A stretch of 34,238 nucleotides of DNA from JACCTH01 sp050741915 (lineage in GTDB: Bacteria; Actinomycetota; Acidimicrobiia; Spongiisociales; ZC4RG35), in assembly GCA_050741915.1 (NCBI GenBank), contig JBOGEX010000112.1, forward strand, positions 1 to 34,238, read 5' to 3'. The notes under the pieces are model-generated. The model was not told the DNA's origin, searched no databases, and was given only the letters and a program-made list of their open reading frames with translations. Below, one piece after another: positions 23,633-31,101 of the stretch. Made by a program: the position numbers and the translations under genes. The first letter of the stretch is position 1. Every line of letters begins with the position of its first letter.

Positions 23633-24193
23633 TTAGACCTGCCGCATGGCCTGCAGGTCGAACTCGACCGTGAAGACCTTGGAGACGAGGATGCCGCCGC
23701 CCTCGAGCGGGAGGTTCCAAGTCAGCCCCCAGTCCTCACGGTTGATCTCGCCCGTAGCGGTGAAGGCAGCCTTCTGGATGCCGTAGGGGTCGGTCGCCAA
23801 ACCCTCGTAGGTGACATCGAAGGTCACCGGCTTGGTGATGTCGCGGATGGTGAGATCTCCAGTGACCTTCCACCGGTGGCCGACGGGAGTAACTTCGGTC
23901 GACTTGAAAACGACTGTCGGGTACTTCTCGGCGTCGAGGAAGTCTGGCGAGCGAAGATGGCCGTCACGATCGGCCACCCCGGTGTGGACCGAGGCGGCTT
24001 GGGCCACGATCTCAACCGTGGAGTCGGCCAGATCCTTTGCGACCTCGATGGTTCCGGTGAGCTCGGCGAAGGTTCCGCGGACCTTGGTCATCATGAGGTG
24101 GCGGGCGATGATCCGTAGGTCGCTGTGGTTGGGGTCGATGGACCAGACGCCGACAGGCGGTGCCTCGGTTCGCTTGGTGGAATTAGCTGTCAT
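23633..24193 (-). CDS. yceI: YceI-family lipid-binding protein
   Basis: A 186-residue YceI protein: GVWSIDPNHSDLRIIARHLM (the family start WxxDxxHS), TKVRGTFAELTGTIEV, LRSPDFLDAEKYPTVVFKST and GDLTIRDITKPVTFDV. YceI proteins are lipocalin-like and bind isoprenoid chains; some are periplasmic, but this one has no signal peptide. ATG 24193 follows a GAGGAAGGA site. It is divergent from a MarR gene, with three TTGA-N4-TCAA boxes between them, so MarR probably represses it. Confidence 0.92.
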   Translation of the reverse strand: MTANSTKRTEAPPVGVWSIDPNHSDLRIIARHLMMTKVRGTFAELTGTIEVAKDLADSTVEIVAQAASVHTGVADRDGHLRSPDFLDAEKYPTVVFKSTEVTPVGHRWKVTGDLTIRDITKPVTFDVTYEGLATDPYGIQKAAFTATGEINREDWGLTWNLPLEGGGILVSKVFTVEFDLQAMRQV

Positions 24194-24210
24194 TCCTTCC
24201 TCCTCAATAG

Positions 24211-24288
24211 TTGAGTGCTCAATCACACCTTACGAGGAACCGGTTGAAATGTCAATTGTTGATCGCTCAAGCGTAGGTCCGTTAGAAT
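24211..24288. promoter_or_regulatory. Divergent YceI/MarR promoter with three TTGA-N4-TCAA boxes
   Basis: Boxes: TTGAGTGCTCAA (24211-24222), TTGAAATGTCAA (24244-24255) and TTGATCGCTCAA (24259-24270). TTGATC in the last box, 18 nt, TAGAAT (24283-24288) make a promoter for MarR, whose GTG is 9 nt further on. Inverted TTGA/TCAA sites are typical MarR operators. Confidence 0.65.
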
Positions 24289-24297
24289 CAAGCGGTA

Positions 24298-24780
24298 GTG
24301 ACCACCAAAATCTCGCCAACCCTCGTTGGGGACGAGCTCAATATCTGGAACTCCTACCTACTCGCCACCCGTTTGCTTTTTGACCGACTTGACGACCGCC
24401 TGGGGGAGGACGCCGGGGTCTCTTTAGCCGACTTCATCGTGTTGTTCCGGCTCGGCGGCGCTGGCCCCAACGGCATGAGGATGAGCGAGCTCGCCGACTC
24501 GGCGGTGTTCTCCCGTAGTCGGATCTCCCATGCTTTTCGCCGCCTCGAGGGGGAAGGTTGGGTCGAACGACGATCCTGTCCTACCGACCGCCGGGGCAGC
24601 TTCGGGTTCCTAACGGAAGCTGGCCGCCGGAAGCTCGAAGAGGCTGAGTCGACCCACAACGAAGTGGTCCGTCGCTACTTTCTCGACTCGATCGGCGAAG
24701 GCCAGGCGGAACCGTTCCGGGTCTTCACTAACACCATGCTGAGAGCCTTGGGCGGCCACCCGGACGTCGAACCCTGCTGA
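24298..24780 (+). CDS. MarR-family transcriptional regulator
   Basis: A 160-residue winged-helix protein: SLADFIVLFRLGGAGPNGMR, MSELADSAVFSRSRISHAFR (recognition helix), RLEGEGWVERRSCPTDRRGS (the DxR wing motif) and FGFLTEAGRRKLEEAE. MarR proteins bind as dimers to short inverted repeats and release when a small phenolic or oxidative signal binds. The GTG at 24298 is supported by a -10 element (TAGAAT) close upstream. It is divergent from YceI, the likely target. Confidence 0.9.
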   Translation: MTTKISPTLVGDELNIWNSYLLATRLLFDRLDDRLGEDAGVSLADFIVLFRLGGAGPNGMRMSELADSAVFSRSRISHAFRRLEGEGWVERRSCPTDRRGSFGFLTEAGRRKLEEAESTHNEVVRRYFLDSIGEGQAEPFRVFTNTMLRALGGHPDVEPC

Positions 24781-24816
24781 CATTCACACGGATTACGTGT
24801 TACACTGAATCCGTGT
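24777..24816 (+). promoter_or_regulatory. VapBC promoter and operator
   Basis: CTGACA (24777), 18 nt, TACACT (24801-24806), 6 nt, GTG (24813). An inverted repeat ACACGGATT/AATCCGTGT (24786-24816) spans the -10 and the start codon, a good autoregulatory operator. Confidence 0.65.
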
Positions 24817-25064
24817 CGAAATCAAACCTCACCTTGTCGATCGACGAGGATCTACTGCGGAGAGCTCGGATCCGTGCCCTCGAACAAGGCACCTCTGTAA
24901 ATGCTGCGGTACGCGACTTCCTCGAGGGCTACGTCGCTCGGCGGACGGCGATGGAAGGTTTCCTCGCCATCGCTCAGGAGCATTCGGCGGGCAGCGCCGG
25001 CGCGGGTCGCACCTGGAAACGAGATGAGATTTACGAGGAACGCACCGGGTGGCAACGTTCGTAG
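24813..25064 (+). CDS. vapB: VapB-type antitoxin
   Basis: An 83-residue protein starting MSKSNLTLSIDEDLLRRARI, then EQGTSVNAAVRDFLEGY, a ribbon-helix-helix fold, and a C-terminal AGRTWKRDEIYEERTGWQRS tail that would wrap the toxin. Leaderless GTG start with an operator over the promoter. Overlaps the PIN toxin gene by 16 nt. Confidence 0.87.
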   Translation: MSKSNLTLSIDEDLLRRARIRALEQGTSVNAAVRDFLEGYVARRTAMEGFLAIAQEHSAGSAGAGRTWKRDEIYEERTGWQRS

Positions 25065-25453
25065 ACACCAACGTTGTCGTGTTCGCCCATGATCACGGTG
25101 GGGGAGCGAAAAGGGAGATTGCGCAGCGGCTTCTGTTGGAATCGGAGGACCTAGTGGTCTCGACCCAGGTCTTGGCCGAGTTCTATTGGGTAGTGACTCG
25201 CCATCTGCGGCCCGAGGTTTCGCCAGAGCAGGCTTGGAGAGCGACGCGCCAGCTGGGGTCGCTGCCGGTGGTTGCCACGGACGCCAATTTGGTGCTGGAG
25301 GCAATTGAGACATCTCAACGCAACCGGCTTGCACTATGGGACGCGTTAATCGTCGAGGCGGCGGTTCGAGGAGCATGCGAGCGGATCCTCACCGAGGATC
25401 TAAGTCACGGGCAGACGATTCGCGGAGTGGCGATCGTTGACCCCTTCAGGTAA
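25049..25453 (+). CDS. vapC: PIN-domain toxin, VapC family
   Basis: A 134-residue PIN toxin: MATFVDTNVVVFAHDHGG (first Asp), LVVSTQVLAEFYWVVTRHL (Glu), RLALWDALIVEAAVRGACER and ILTEDLSHG (the later acidic residues). The reading frame is complete. It overlaps the antitoxin by 16 nt. This and the two modules at 338-1690 are the intact VapBC-type systems of the window; the VapC genes at 20470 and 15609 are broken. Confidence 0.9.
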   Translation: MATFVDTNVVVFAHDHGGGAKREIAQRLLLESEDLVVSTQVLAEFYWVVTRHLRPEVSPEQAWRATRQLGSLPVVATDANLVLEAIETSQRNRLALWDALIVEAAVRGACERILTEDLSHGQTIRGVAIVDPFR

Positions 25454-26066
25454 TCGCCGAGCGGTAGCCCCCCGCCAGCGCAGCAACCGATGTCGGGGGA
25501 GTCAAGACTCGTTGCAAATCCATTGGCGGTCTCTCGGTCGCAACCCTCCAGCCGTCGAAGCCGAAGCTCAGGAACTCTCGTCCCTTCACGAGTAGAGCGT
25601 GCCGCTCCGAGTCCACAACGACGGTCCCTGGCGGAACTCCGTTCTCGGCAGTCCAGGTCTTGCGATCCTTGGCCCGGGAAAGACCTCGACCGGGTACCAG
25701 GCGTTCGGCGGACAGACGCTGGTCGATCTCTCTGGCGCGCAGAGGCTTCGCCAATCCCTCGGCCTCGGCAATGGCCCGGCAATAGGCGTTGTAGTCTTCC
25801 CGCCGGCAGAAGGCGCAGGGGCGGTGGCCGGCGGCGAGGGCGACTGCTTCGTCAAGAAAGAAGAGCGGGGTCCAGGTGCGGGGCAGATCGAGCGGATGTT
25901 TCCAATCCTTGTACTCGAGCCGGCATGTGATCCAGGCGTCGCCCTGGTGATGGCGGACGACCTCACCATCGTCGTTGACCAGGCACCCGCGATTGCCGGT
26001 GAACGTTCCTCGAGCGGAGACGGCGTGGAGATCGCCCCAGGGGTCGACCCGGTTGCGCAGTGGCAC
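25446..26066 (-). CDS. Conserved hypothetical protein with HRPCAFCRR motif
   Basis: A 206-residue protein starting MPLRNRVDPWGDLHAVSARG, then FTGNRGCLVNDDGEVVRHHQ, TWTPLFFLDEAVALAAGHRP and CAFCRREDYNAYCRA. I have the impression of a conserved actinobacterial family but know no function. The HRPCAFC site could bind a metal. GTG 26066 begins 3 nt after the dehalogenase stop, so it is the last gene of that operon. It overlaps the convergent VapC gene by 8 nt. Confidence 0.75.
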   Translation of the reverse strand: MPLRNRVDPWGDLHAVSARGTFTGNRGCLVNDDGEVVRHHQGDAWITCRLEYKDWKHPLDLPRTWTPLFFLDEAVALAAGHRPCAFCRREDYNAYCRAIAEAEGLAKPLRAREIDQRLSAERLVPGRGLSRAKDRKTWTAENGVPPGTVVVDSERHALLVKGREFLSFGFDGWRVATERPPMDLQRVLTPPTSVAALAGGYRSAIT

Positions 26067-26069
26067 CGG

Positions 26070-26927
26070 CTAGCGGGTAAGCCAGGCCGCGATCGCTTGC
26101 CCGATCTCGGCTCCCGAATCTTCTTGCAGAAAGTGATGGCCACGGACCTTGACCGTCTCCTGGTTGGGCCAGCGGGCGCTCGCCCTGGCAATGCCGGCGG
26201 AGAAGAAACCGGGCTCGGCCTCGACGAAAAGCTTGGGCACCTCACTGGTCCGAAGCCAACGGTGGTAGTCGGCGGCGATCTCGTGGACATCCGCCGGTTC
26301 CCCCTCGATCGGGATCTCCCGGGGCCAGGTCAGGGTGGGGCGGCGGGACTCACCCGGCTCGAGATACGGTCGCCGGTATTCGGCCAAGTCCTCTTCAGGG
26401 AGCGGATCGAGCACGGAGGCCGGCAGCACCCTTTCGACAAAGTAGTTCTTCTCCAACACGAGGTTCTCGCCGGCTTCGGATCGGAAACCCTGGAAGATCG
26501 AGCGGGCCGCTTCCGGCCATTGCTCCCAGGAGGAGAAAGGTCGGACCAGCGCCTCCATATAGGCGATGCCTTTGACGGCGTCGGGATGGCGACGAGCCCA
26601 GTCGAAGCCGAGCGCCGAGCCCCAGTCGTGGATGACGAGGGTCACGCCATCACCAACGCCGAGCTGTTCGAGCAGTGCAACGAGGTAACGGCGGTGCTCT
26701 ACGAAGCGGTAGGAGCCGGGTCCGCTATCGGGGAGCTTTTGGGAGTCACCCATCCCGATCAGGTCGGGAGCGAGGCAACGACCGAGATGGCGGACCTCGG
26801 GGATGACCTTGCGCCACAGATACGAAGAGGTGGGGTTGCCGTGGAGGAAGACGATGGGATCTCCCTCGCCCTCCTCGATGTACGCCATCTGGCGGCCATC
26901 CACGGTCGCAAACTTCTTCCCCGCCAT
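26070..26927 (-). CDS. dhaA: Haloalkane dehalogenase (HLD-II type)
   Basis: A 285-residue alpha/beta hydrolase. The N-terminus has MAYIEEGEGDPIVFLHGNPT, where the Asn of HGNPT would stabilise the halide. The nucleophile is Asp in VIHDWGSALGFDWA with the halide-binding Trp beside it. The acid is Glu in AYMEALVRPF, as in LinB/DhaA, and the base is His in RGHHFLQEDS. It would cleave carbon-halogen bonds to alcohol plus halide; natural substrates are unknown. The ATG at 26927 overlaps the stop of the cyclase gene (TGATG). Confidence 0.9.
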   Translation of the reverse strand: MAGKKFATVDGRQMAYIEEGEGDPIVFLHGNPTSSYLWRKVIPEVRHLGRCLAPDLIGMGDSQKLPDSGPGSYRFVEHRRYLVALLEQLGVGDGVTLVIHDWGSALGFDWARRHPDAVKGIAYMEALVRPFSSWEQWPEAARSIFQGFRSEAGENLVLEKNYFVERVLPASVLDPLPEEDLAEYRRPYLEPGESRRPTLTWPREIPIEGEPADVHEIAADYHRWLRTSEVPKLFVEAEPGFFSAGIARASARWPNQETVKVRGHHFLQEDSGAEIGQAIAAWLTR

Positions 26928-27706
26928 CAGGCGTACTCCAGTCGATAAACAGCGACTGGCGATGTCCTGCCTCTGAGCCGGGTGGGCCCGACTTGGGTGA
27001 ATCCAAAACCCGAGTTGGCGGCCTCCTCCACCACGTCCTCGGAGGCCAGGATGTCTCCCGCCCCGGCCAGTTCGCAAAGGCGGGCCGCCACATTCACCGC
27101 CATCCCGAAGAAGTCGCCGTCCTCCGCAACTGGAGTCCCCGAGTTGACCCCGATCCGAACGGCAATCGCTTGTTCAGTCAGCTCGCCTTGAAGGGAGAAC
27201 GAGAACCTGAGTGCATCGGCAGGTGAGGTGAACGCCAGCATGAAACCGTCCCCGGTGTGTTTTACCTCGCGACCGCCATAACGACTGAGGAGAATGCGGA
27301 CGAGGCGATCATGGTGGCGGAGGATCTGGATAGCAGCCTCGTCACCAAGCTTCTCGAGCAGGGCCGTGGACCCGACCATGTCGGTGAAGACGATGGTGCG
27401 GGTGGCGGGCTCGTCGATGGCGTCGTCGGGATCGGTGAGTCGGCCTAACAGCACTGCCACCTCGGAGCGGTTGACGGAGATGACCCGGTTGGCCGACAGG
27501 CCATGGGCGAGGCCGTGGACCCGATTCACGACCTCGGGATTGGGTGCTTCCACGAGACAATTGGCGATTCCCCGTGGGTAGTCGAGCCAATAGGTGAGGA
27601 AGCGCACGTTGTAGGTGTCCTGTAGAGCCAGGTCCCTTTCGTGGGCCTGCGCCAGATCCTCCGGTACGGCCCCTTTGGTGTCGTGCTGGTCCATGAAGAG
27701 AGGCAC
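26927..27706 (-). CDS. SCO4226-type nickel-binding domain fused to class III nucleotidyl cyclase
   Basis: A 259-residue protein with two parts. Residues 1-80 (PLFMDQHDTKGAVPEDLAQA, NVRFLTYWLDYPRGIANCL, VVNRVHGLAHGL) resemble the SCO4226/DUF4242 nickel-binding ferredoxin-fold family. Residues about 98-259 form a class III cyclase: RTIVFTDMVGSTALLEKLGD (metal Asp), REVKHTGDGFMLAF (second metal Asp) and RIGVNSGTPVAEDGDFFGMA followed by VNVAARL. It would make cAMP or cGMP under control of the N-terminal domain. GTG 27706 is 6 nt after a TAGGCT -10. It heads an operon with haloalkane dehalogenase. The domain fusion is seen; the sensing role is inferred. Confidence 0.82.
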   Translation of the reverse strand: MPLFMDQHDTKGAVPEDLAQAHERDLALQDTYNVRFLTYWLDYPRGIANCLVEAPNPEVVNRVHGLAHGLSANRVISVNRSEVAVLLGRLTDPDDAIDEPATRTIVFTDMVGSTALLEKLGDEAAIQILRHHDRLVRILLSRYGGREVKHTGDGFMLAFTSPADALRFSFSLQGELTEQAIAVRIGVNSGTPVAEDGDFFGMAVNVAARLCELAGAGDILASEDVVEEAANSGFGFTQVGPTRLRGRTSPVAVYRLEYA

Positions 27707-27712
27707 ACCGCC

Positions 27713-27718
27713 AGCCTA
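27713..27718 (-). promoter_or_regulatory. -10 element of the cyclase/dehalogenase operon
   Basis: TAGGCT on the minus strand, 6 nt before GTG 27706; no firm -35. Leaderless layout. Confidence 0.4.
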
Positions 27719-27750
27719 CGGTTGGGGAGTTCTCGCGGGGGGCGAGACCC

Positions 27751-28229
27751 TCAGTTGAAAACGAAGCGGGTGGCGTCTTCGATGAGCGAGGTCCAGGCCA
27801 GGACTCGGCGGGGGCGGAGGGCCGAGACTCCTCCCATGTAAAGATTGGGGTCGAGGCGCCCGTATTGCGGATACTTGGCGAACGATTCGTCGGCCAGTCG
27901 GGCGGCCATCGCTTCGGTTGCATCTCGATCTCGATCGCACCCTCGACCATGATTGCTTCGTGGCCGTCGCCGATGTGCACTGCCACCTCGGGGTTCTTCA
28001 TGATGTTGCGGTAGTGGACGGTTTGCGGACTGCCGCCGTAATAGAGCTTTCCGTCAATCCAAATCTCGTCGCGGGGAACCACATGGGGTCGACCGTCCGG
28101 TCGAGTGCTGGCGATCCAATACACCGTTGCCCTCGCCAGCTTTTCTTCGACCTCAGCCCATTCGAGACGCTTGGTTGGGTTCCCGTACTCGGCTGGGATC
28201 TGGGGCCTTTCAACCGTCGGATTGCTCAT
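27751..28229 (-). pseudogene. Pyridoxamine-phosphate-oxidase-fold flavin/F420 protein, one frameshift
   Basis: ATG 28229 sits 5 nt after AGGAGG. The protein reads YWIASTRPDGRPHVVPRDEI, KLYYGGSPQTVHYRNIMKN, EVAVHIGDGHEAIMVEGAIE, the FMN/F420-binding split barrel. A one-base shift near 27918 is needed to continue as EAMAARLADESFAKYPQYGR, PNLYMGGVSALRPRRVLAWT and ATRFVFN with a TGA at 27751. Corrected length is about 159 residues, normal for the family. Without the shift the frame runs on into unrelated sequence opposite the cyclase. Either a recent pseudogene or a consensus error. Confidence 0.78.
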
Positions 28230-28272
28230 CTCCACCTCCTACCGATCGGGCCAACCTAGAGGCGTGGTTCCG

Positions 28273-28278
28273 TAATCT
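28273..28278 (+). promoter_or_regulatory. -10 element of the Ddn-type gene
   Basis: TAATCT, 7 nt before ATG 28286; the -35 is not clear. Leaderless layout. Confidence 0.4.
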
Positions 28279-28285
28279 GGGACGC

Positions 28286-28714
28286 ATGCGAGTGGCGGCG
28301 ATTCGAAATTGGTCGCGCGCTCACACGGCTCTTCTTCGATCGACGCGTGGCCGGATGGGCCGGCGTCTGCGCGGAATGGATTTCCTCCTCCTCACTACTT
28401 CCGGGAGAAGCTCCGGTCACAAGCACACGGTGCCGCTGCTCTATCTGCGCGACGGTTCTCACTTGGTGGTGATCGCTTCCTTTGGCGGCAAGCCCCGCCA
28501 TCCCGATTGGTTTCAGAATCTCGAGAAGGATCCGCACGTCACCGTCGAGCTAGAAGGAAAACGCTTCGTCGCCAAGGCGCGAGTGGCAGATCTCGAGGAG
28601 CGGGCCCGCCTGTGGCCGCGTGCGGTCGCGGCCTACGTCGACTACAAGACCTATCAACGAAGGACGGAACGACAGATTCCGGTGGTGATCTTGGAGCGCG
28701 CCTCGATGCCGTGA
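28286..28714 (+). CDS. Deazaflavin (F420)-dependent nitroreductase family protein
   Basis: A 142-residue member of the Ddn/DUF385 family: GMDFLLLTTSGRSSGHKHTV, PLLYLRDGSHLVVIASFGGK, PRHPDWFQNLEKDPHVTVEL and the end RQIPVVILERAS. TSGRKSG-like and GG..PRHP motifs are the F420-binding signature. Such proteins reduce quinones or nitro compounds with F420H2. The ATG at 28286 is supported by a -10 7 nt upstream and the family start. It diverges from the frameshifted PPOX gene, which could use the same cofactor. Confidence 0.9.
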   Translation: MRVAAIRNWSRAHTALLRSTRGRMGRRLRGMDFLLLTTSGRSSGHKHTVPLLYLRDGSHLVVIASFGGKPRHPDWFQNLEKDPHVTVELEGKRFVAKARVADLEERARLWPRAVAAYVDYKTYQRRTERQIPVVILERASMP

Positions 28715-28834
28715 GGGCCGCTATTCAGTCTGACAAGGCCAGGTCGAGCTTGCTGTCACCGAGGTCTTGTTACGAAGGATGGAGAATCACAAATTCGTCG
28801 AACAACCACTCGTATTCAAATTTGCTTGTGGAAG

Positions 28835-28864
28835 TTGACAGCGATAAGTGAACGCTGGTAAGTT
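28835..28864 (+). promoter_or_regulatory. Promoter of the MMPL transporter operon
   Basis: TTGACA (28835-28840), 18 nt, TAAGTT (28859-28864). The ATG at 28915 lies about 45 nt after the predicted transcript start, with a GGAGGG site, so this operon has a normal leader. Confidence 0.6.
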
Positions 28865-28914
28865 GCCATGGTTAACCGAATTTCGGCAAGTTGGACAACG
28901 ACTCGGAGGGAAGC

Positions 28915-31101
28915 ATGGAACGACTCGGAGGTTTTCTGGTAAGGCGGCGGAGGCTGGTCCTGATCCTGGCCCTGATCGGTCTGGTGGCGGCAGGGATCAT
29001 CGGCAGTGGCGTCGCCGGGCGGCTTTCCAACGGCGGGTTCGAGAATCCCGAGGCCGAATCATTCATCGCCTCCCAGGTCCTGGCCGAGGAGTTCTCGGTC
29101 TCGCCTCCCGACATCGTCATCGTTGCCTCAGCACCGGGCTCGATCGACGACCCCGCCGCGGCTGAGGCCGGGCTCGCCCTGGGGGCCGCCCTCGCCGCCG
29201 AAGACGGAGTCGCCTCGGTCAACTCCTATTGGACTCTCGGTTCGCCGCCACCACTGCGTAGCACCGACGGCACCCGGGCTTTGGTGTTCGCCAGCGTCGA
29301 CGGACCCCAGGACGAAATGCTGGAACGATCCGCCCAGATCGCCGAGGAGTACCGGGGAGAGTTTCAGGGCCTCGGGGTTGCCGTCGGCGGGGAAGGGCCG
29401 CTCTTCGCCGAGGTCAACGAGGTGATCGAGGAGGACCTGGTGAAGGCGGAGTCGATCGCCTTCCCGATCACCCTGATCCTCCTGATCATCGTCTTCGGCT
29501 CGGTCGTTTCCGCGCTCTTGCCTTTGGGAGTGGGGGTGGTGGCGATCATCGGCACTTTCCTCGTCCTTGACCTCCTCGCCCGCGCCACCGAGGTCTCGAT
29601 CTTCGCCCTCAACCTCACCACCGCCCTCGGCCTCGGTCTCGCCATCGACTACGCGTTGTTTGTGGTCTCCCGTTTCCGCGAGGAGCTCGCAGCCGGGCAC
29701 GCAACGGGCGTAGCAGTCGAACGCACCGTCGCCAGTGCGGGGCGCACCGTCCTCTTCAGCGCCGGCACCGTGATGGTTTCGCTGGCGGCGATGCTGGTCT
29801 TCCCTCTCGCCTTCCTCCGGTCCTTCGGTTATGCCGGCATCGCCGTCGTGGCTCTGGCGGCGGTAGGGGCGATCGTGGTTTTGCCGGCGCTGCTGGCTGT
29901 GCTTGGTCCGCGGGTGGAGAAGTGGCGGGTGCGGCGTCTTCGCCCGATAACGAGCGAAGGGATTTGGCATCGAGTGGCCCTAGCGGTGATGAAGCGGCCC
30001 ATCCCTATTGCCACCATCTCCATCGCCCTGCTGATTTTCTTAGGCCTTCCCTTCCTCGGCGCCGAGTTCGGTCAAGCTGACGATCGCATCCTTCCTCCGG
30101 GGTCAGATGCTCGCGAGGTGGGTGAACTTCTTCGCACCGAGTTCGCCGGTTTCGATTCGGCGCCGATCGATGTCGTCGCCCTCGGATTGAGCGACTCCGA
30201 TTCGATTGGTTCGTTATCGGCAGAGCTCTCGACCCTCGACGGAGTATCTCGGGTCGATGGACTCGCCGGCACCTATGTCGACGGCGGCCAGGTGATTCCT
30301 CCGGCGTTGGCCAATCTCCGTTTTGGCTCGGCCGCCGGTACCTACCTGCAGGTGATCCCGGCGGTTGATCCGCAGTCAGCCGCGGCGGAAGAGCTGGTAC
30401 GGGACATCAGATCGATGGAGGCGCCGGTCGATCTGGCGCTCACCGGACCGAGTGCGGCCTTGGTCGACAGCAAAGATGCCATCTTCTTGAAGCTGCCACT
30501 GGCCCTGGGCATCATCGGCGTTGTGACCTTTGTGGTTCTGTTCCTGATGTTCGGATCGGTATTGGTCCCGGCCAAGGCGGTTGTGTTGAACCTGCTTTCG
30601 CTCTCGGCCACCTTCGGTTCGATGGTGTGGATCTTCCAGGAGGGCAACCTGTCGGAGCTGTTGGGGTTCACCTCAATGGGCCACATCGATCTCACCATGC
30701 CGATCCTCATGTTCTGCATCGCCTTTGGGCTGTCGATGGATTACGAGGTCTTTCTCCTCTCCCGGATCAAGGAGGAGTACGATCGCACCGGTGACAACAT
30801 CAGCTCGGTAGCCACCGGCTTGGAGCGGACCGGGCGAGTAGTGACCTCCGCCGCACTTCTGGTCGCGGTGGTGATGGTGGCCTTCGCCACCTCGGGGGTG
30901 ACGCTGATGAAGATGTTTGGAATCGGAATGACGCTGGCGGTCCTGGTCGATGCGTTCGTGGTGCGAGCGACCCTGGTTCCAGCCTTCATGCGCCTGGCGG
31001 GTCGGGCCAACTGGTGGGCCCCGCGGTTCCTTCGCCGGATCCATGAGCGCTTCGGGTTTAGTGAGACTCCGACGCCAGCTCCAGTCCCGGAGCCGGTGTG
31101 A
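28915..31101 (+). CDS. MMPL-family RND transporter
   Basis: A 728-residue membrane protein with two similar halves. Each half has one N-terminal membrane helix (RRRRLVLILALIGLVAAGII), a periplasmic loop of about 130-150 residues, and five to six more helices. Motifs include ALGLGLAIDYALFVVSRFRE in the first half and IAFGLSMDYEVFLLSRIKEE in the second, with the Asp-Tyr pairs that carry protons in MmpL transporters. It probably exports lipids or drugs. ATG 28915 has a GGAGGG site; TTG 28891 is a weaker option. The TetR gene overlaps its end by 4 nt. Confidence 0.93.
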   Translation: MERLGGFLVRRRRLVLILALIGLVAAGIIGSGVAGRLSNGGFENPEAESFIASQVLAEEFSVSPPDIVIVASAPGSIDDPAAAEAGLALGAALAAEDGVASVNSYWTLGSPPPLRSTDGTRALVFASVDGPQDEMLERSAQIAEEYRGEFQGLGVAVGGEGPLFAEVNEVIEEDLVKAESIAFPITLILLIIVFGSVVSALLPLGVGVVAIIGTFLVLDLLARATEVSIFALNLTTALGLGLAIDYALFVVSRFREELAAGHATGVAVERTVASAGRTVLFSAGTVMVSLAAMLVFPLAFLRSFGYAGIAVVALAAVGAIVVLPALLAVLGPRVEKWRVRRLRPITSEGIWHRVALAVMKRPIPIATISIALLIFLGLPFLGAEFGQADDRILPPGSDAREVGELLRTEFAGFDSAPIDVVALGLSDSDSIGSLSAELSTLDGVSRVDGLAGTYVDGGQVIPPALANLRFGSAAGTYLQVIPAVDPQSAAAEELVRDIRSMEAPVDLALTGPSAALVDSKDAIFLKLPLALGIIGVVTFVVLFLMFGSVLVPAKAVVLNLLSLSATFGSMVWIFQEGNLSELLGFTSMGHIDLTMPILMFCIAFGLSMDYEVFLLSRIKEEYDRTGDNISSVATGLERTGRVVTSAALLVAVVMVAFATSGVTLMKMFGIGMTLAVLVDAFVVRATLVPAFMRLAGRANWWAPRFLRRIHERFGFSETPTPAPVPEPV

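Noticed and set aside
25599..26948. 449-codon plus-strand frame opposite the dehalogenase and the hypothetical gene
   Set aside because: It is antisense to two genes with clear motifs and ribosome signals and has no family resemblance.
29128..29970. 280-codon minus-strand frame opposite the MMPL gene
   Set aside because: Composition (Gly/Glu/Asp/Arg-rich) is that of a shadow of hydrophobic codons; no start signal.
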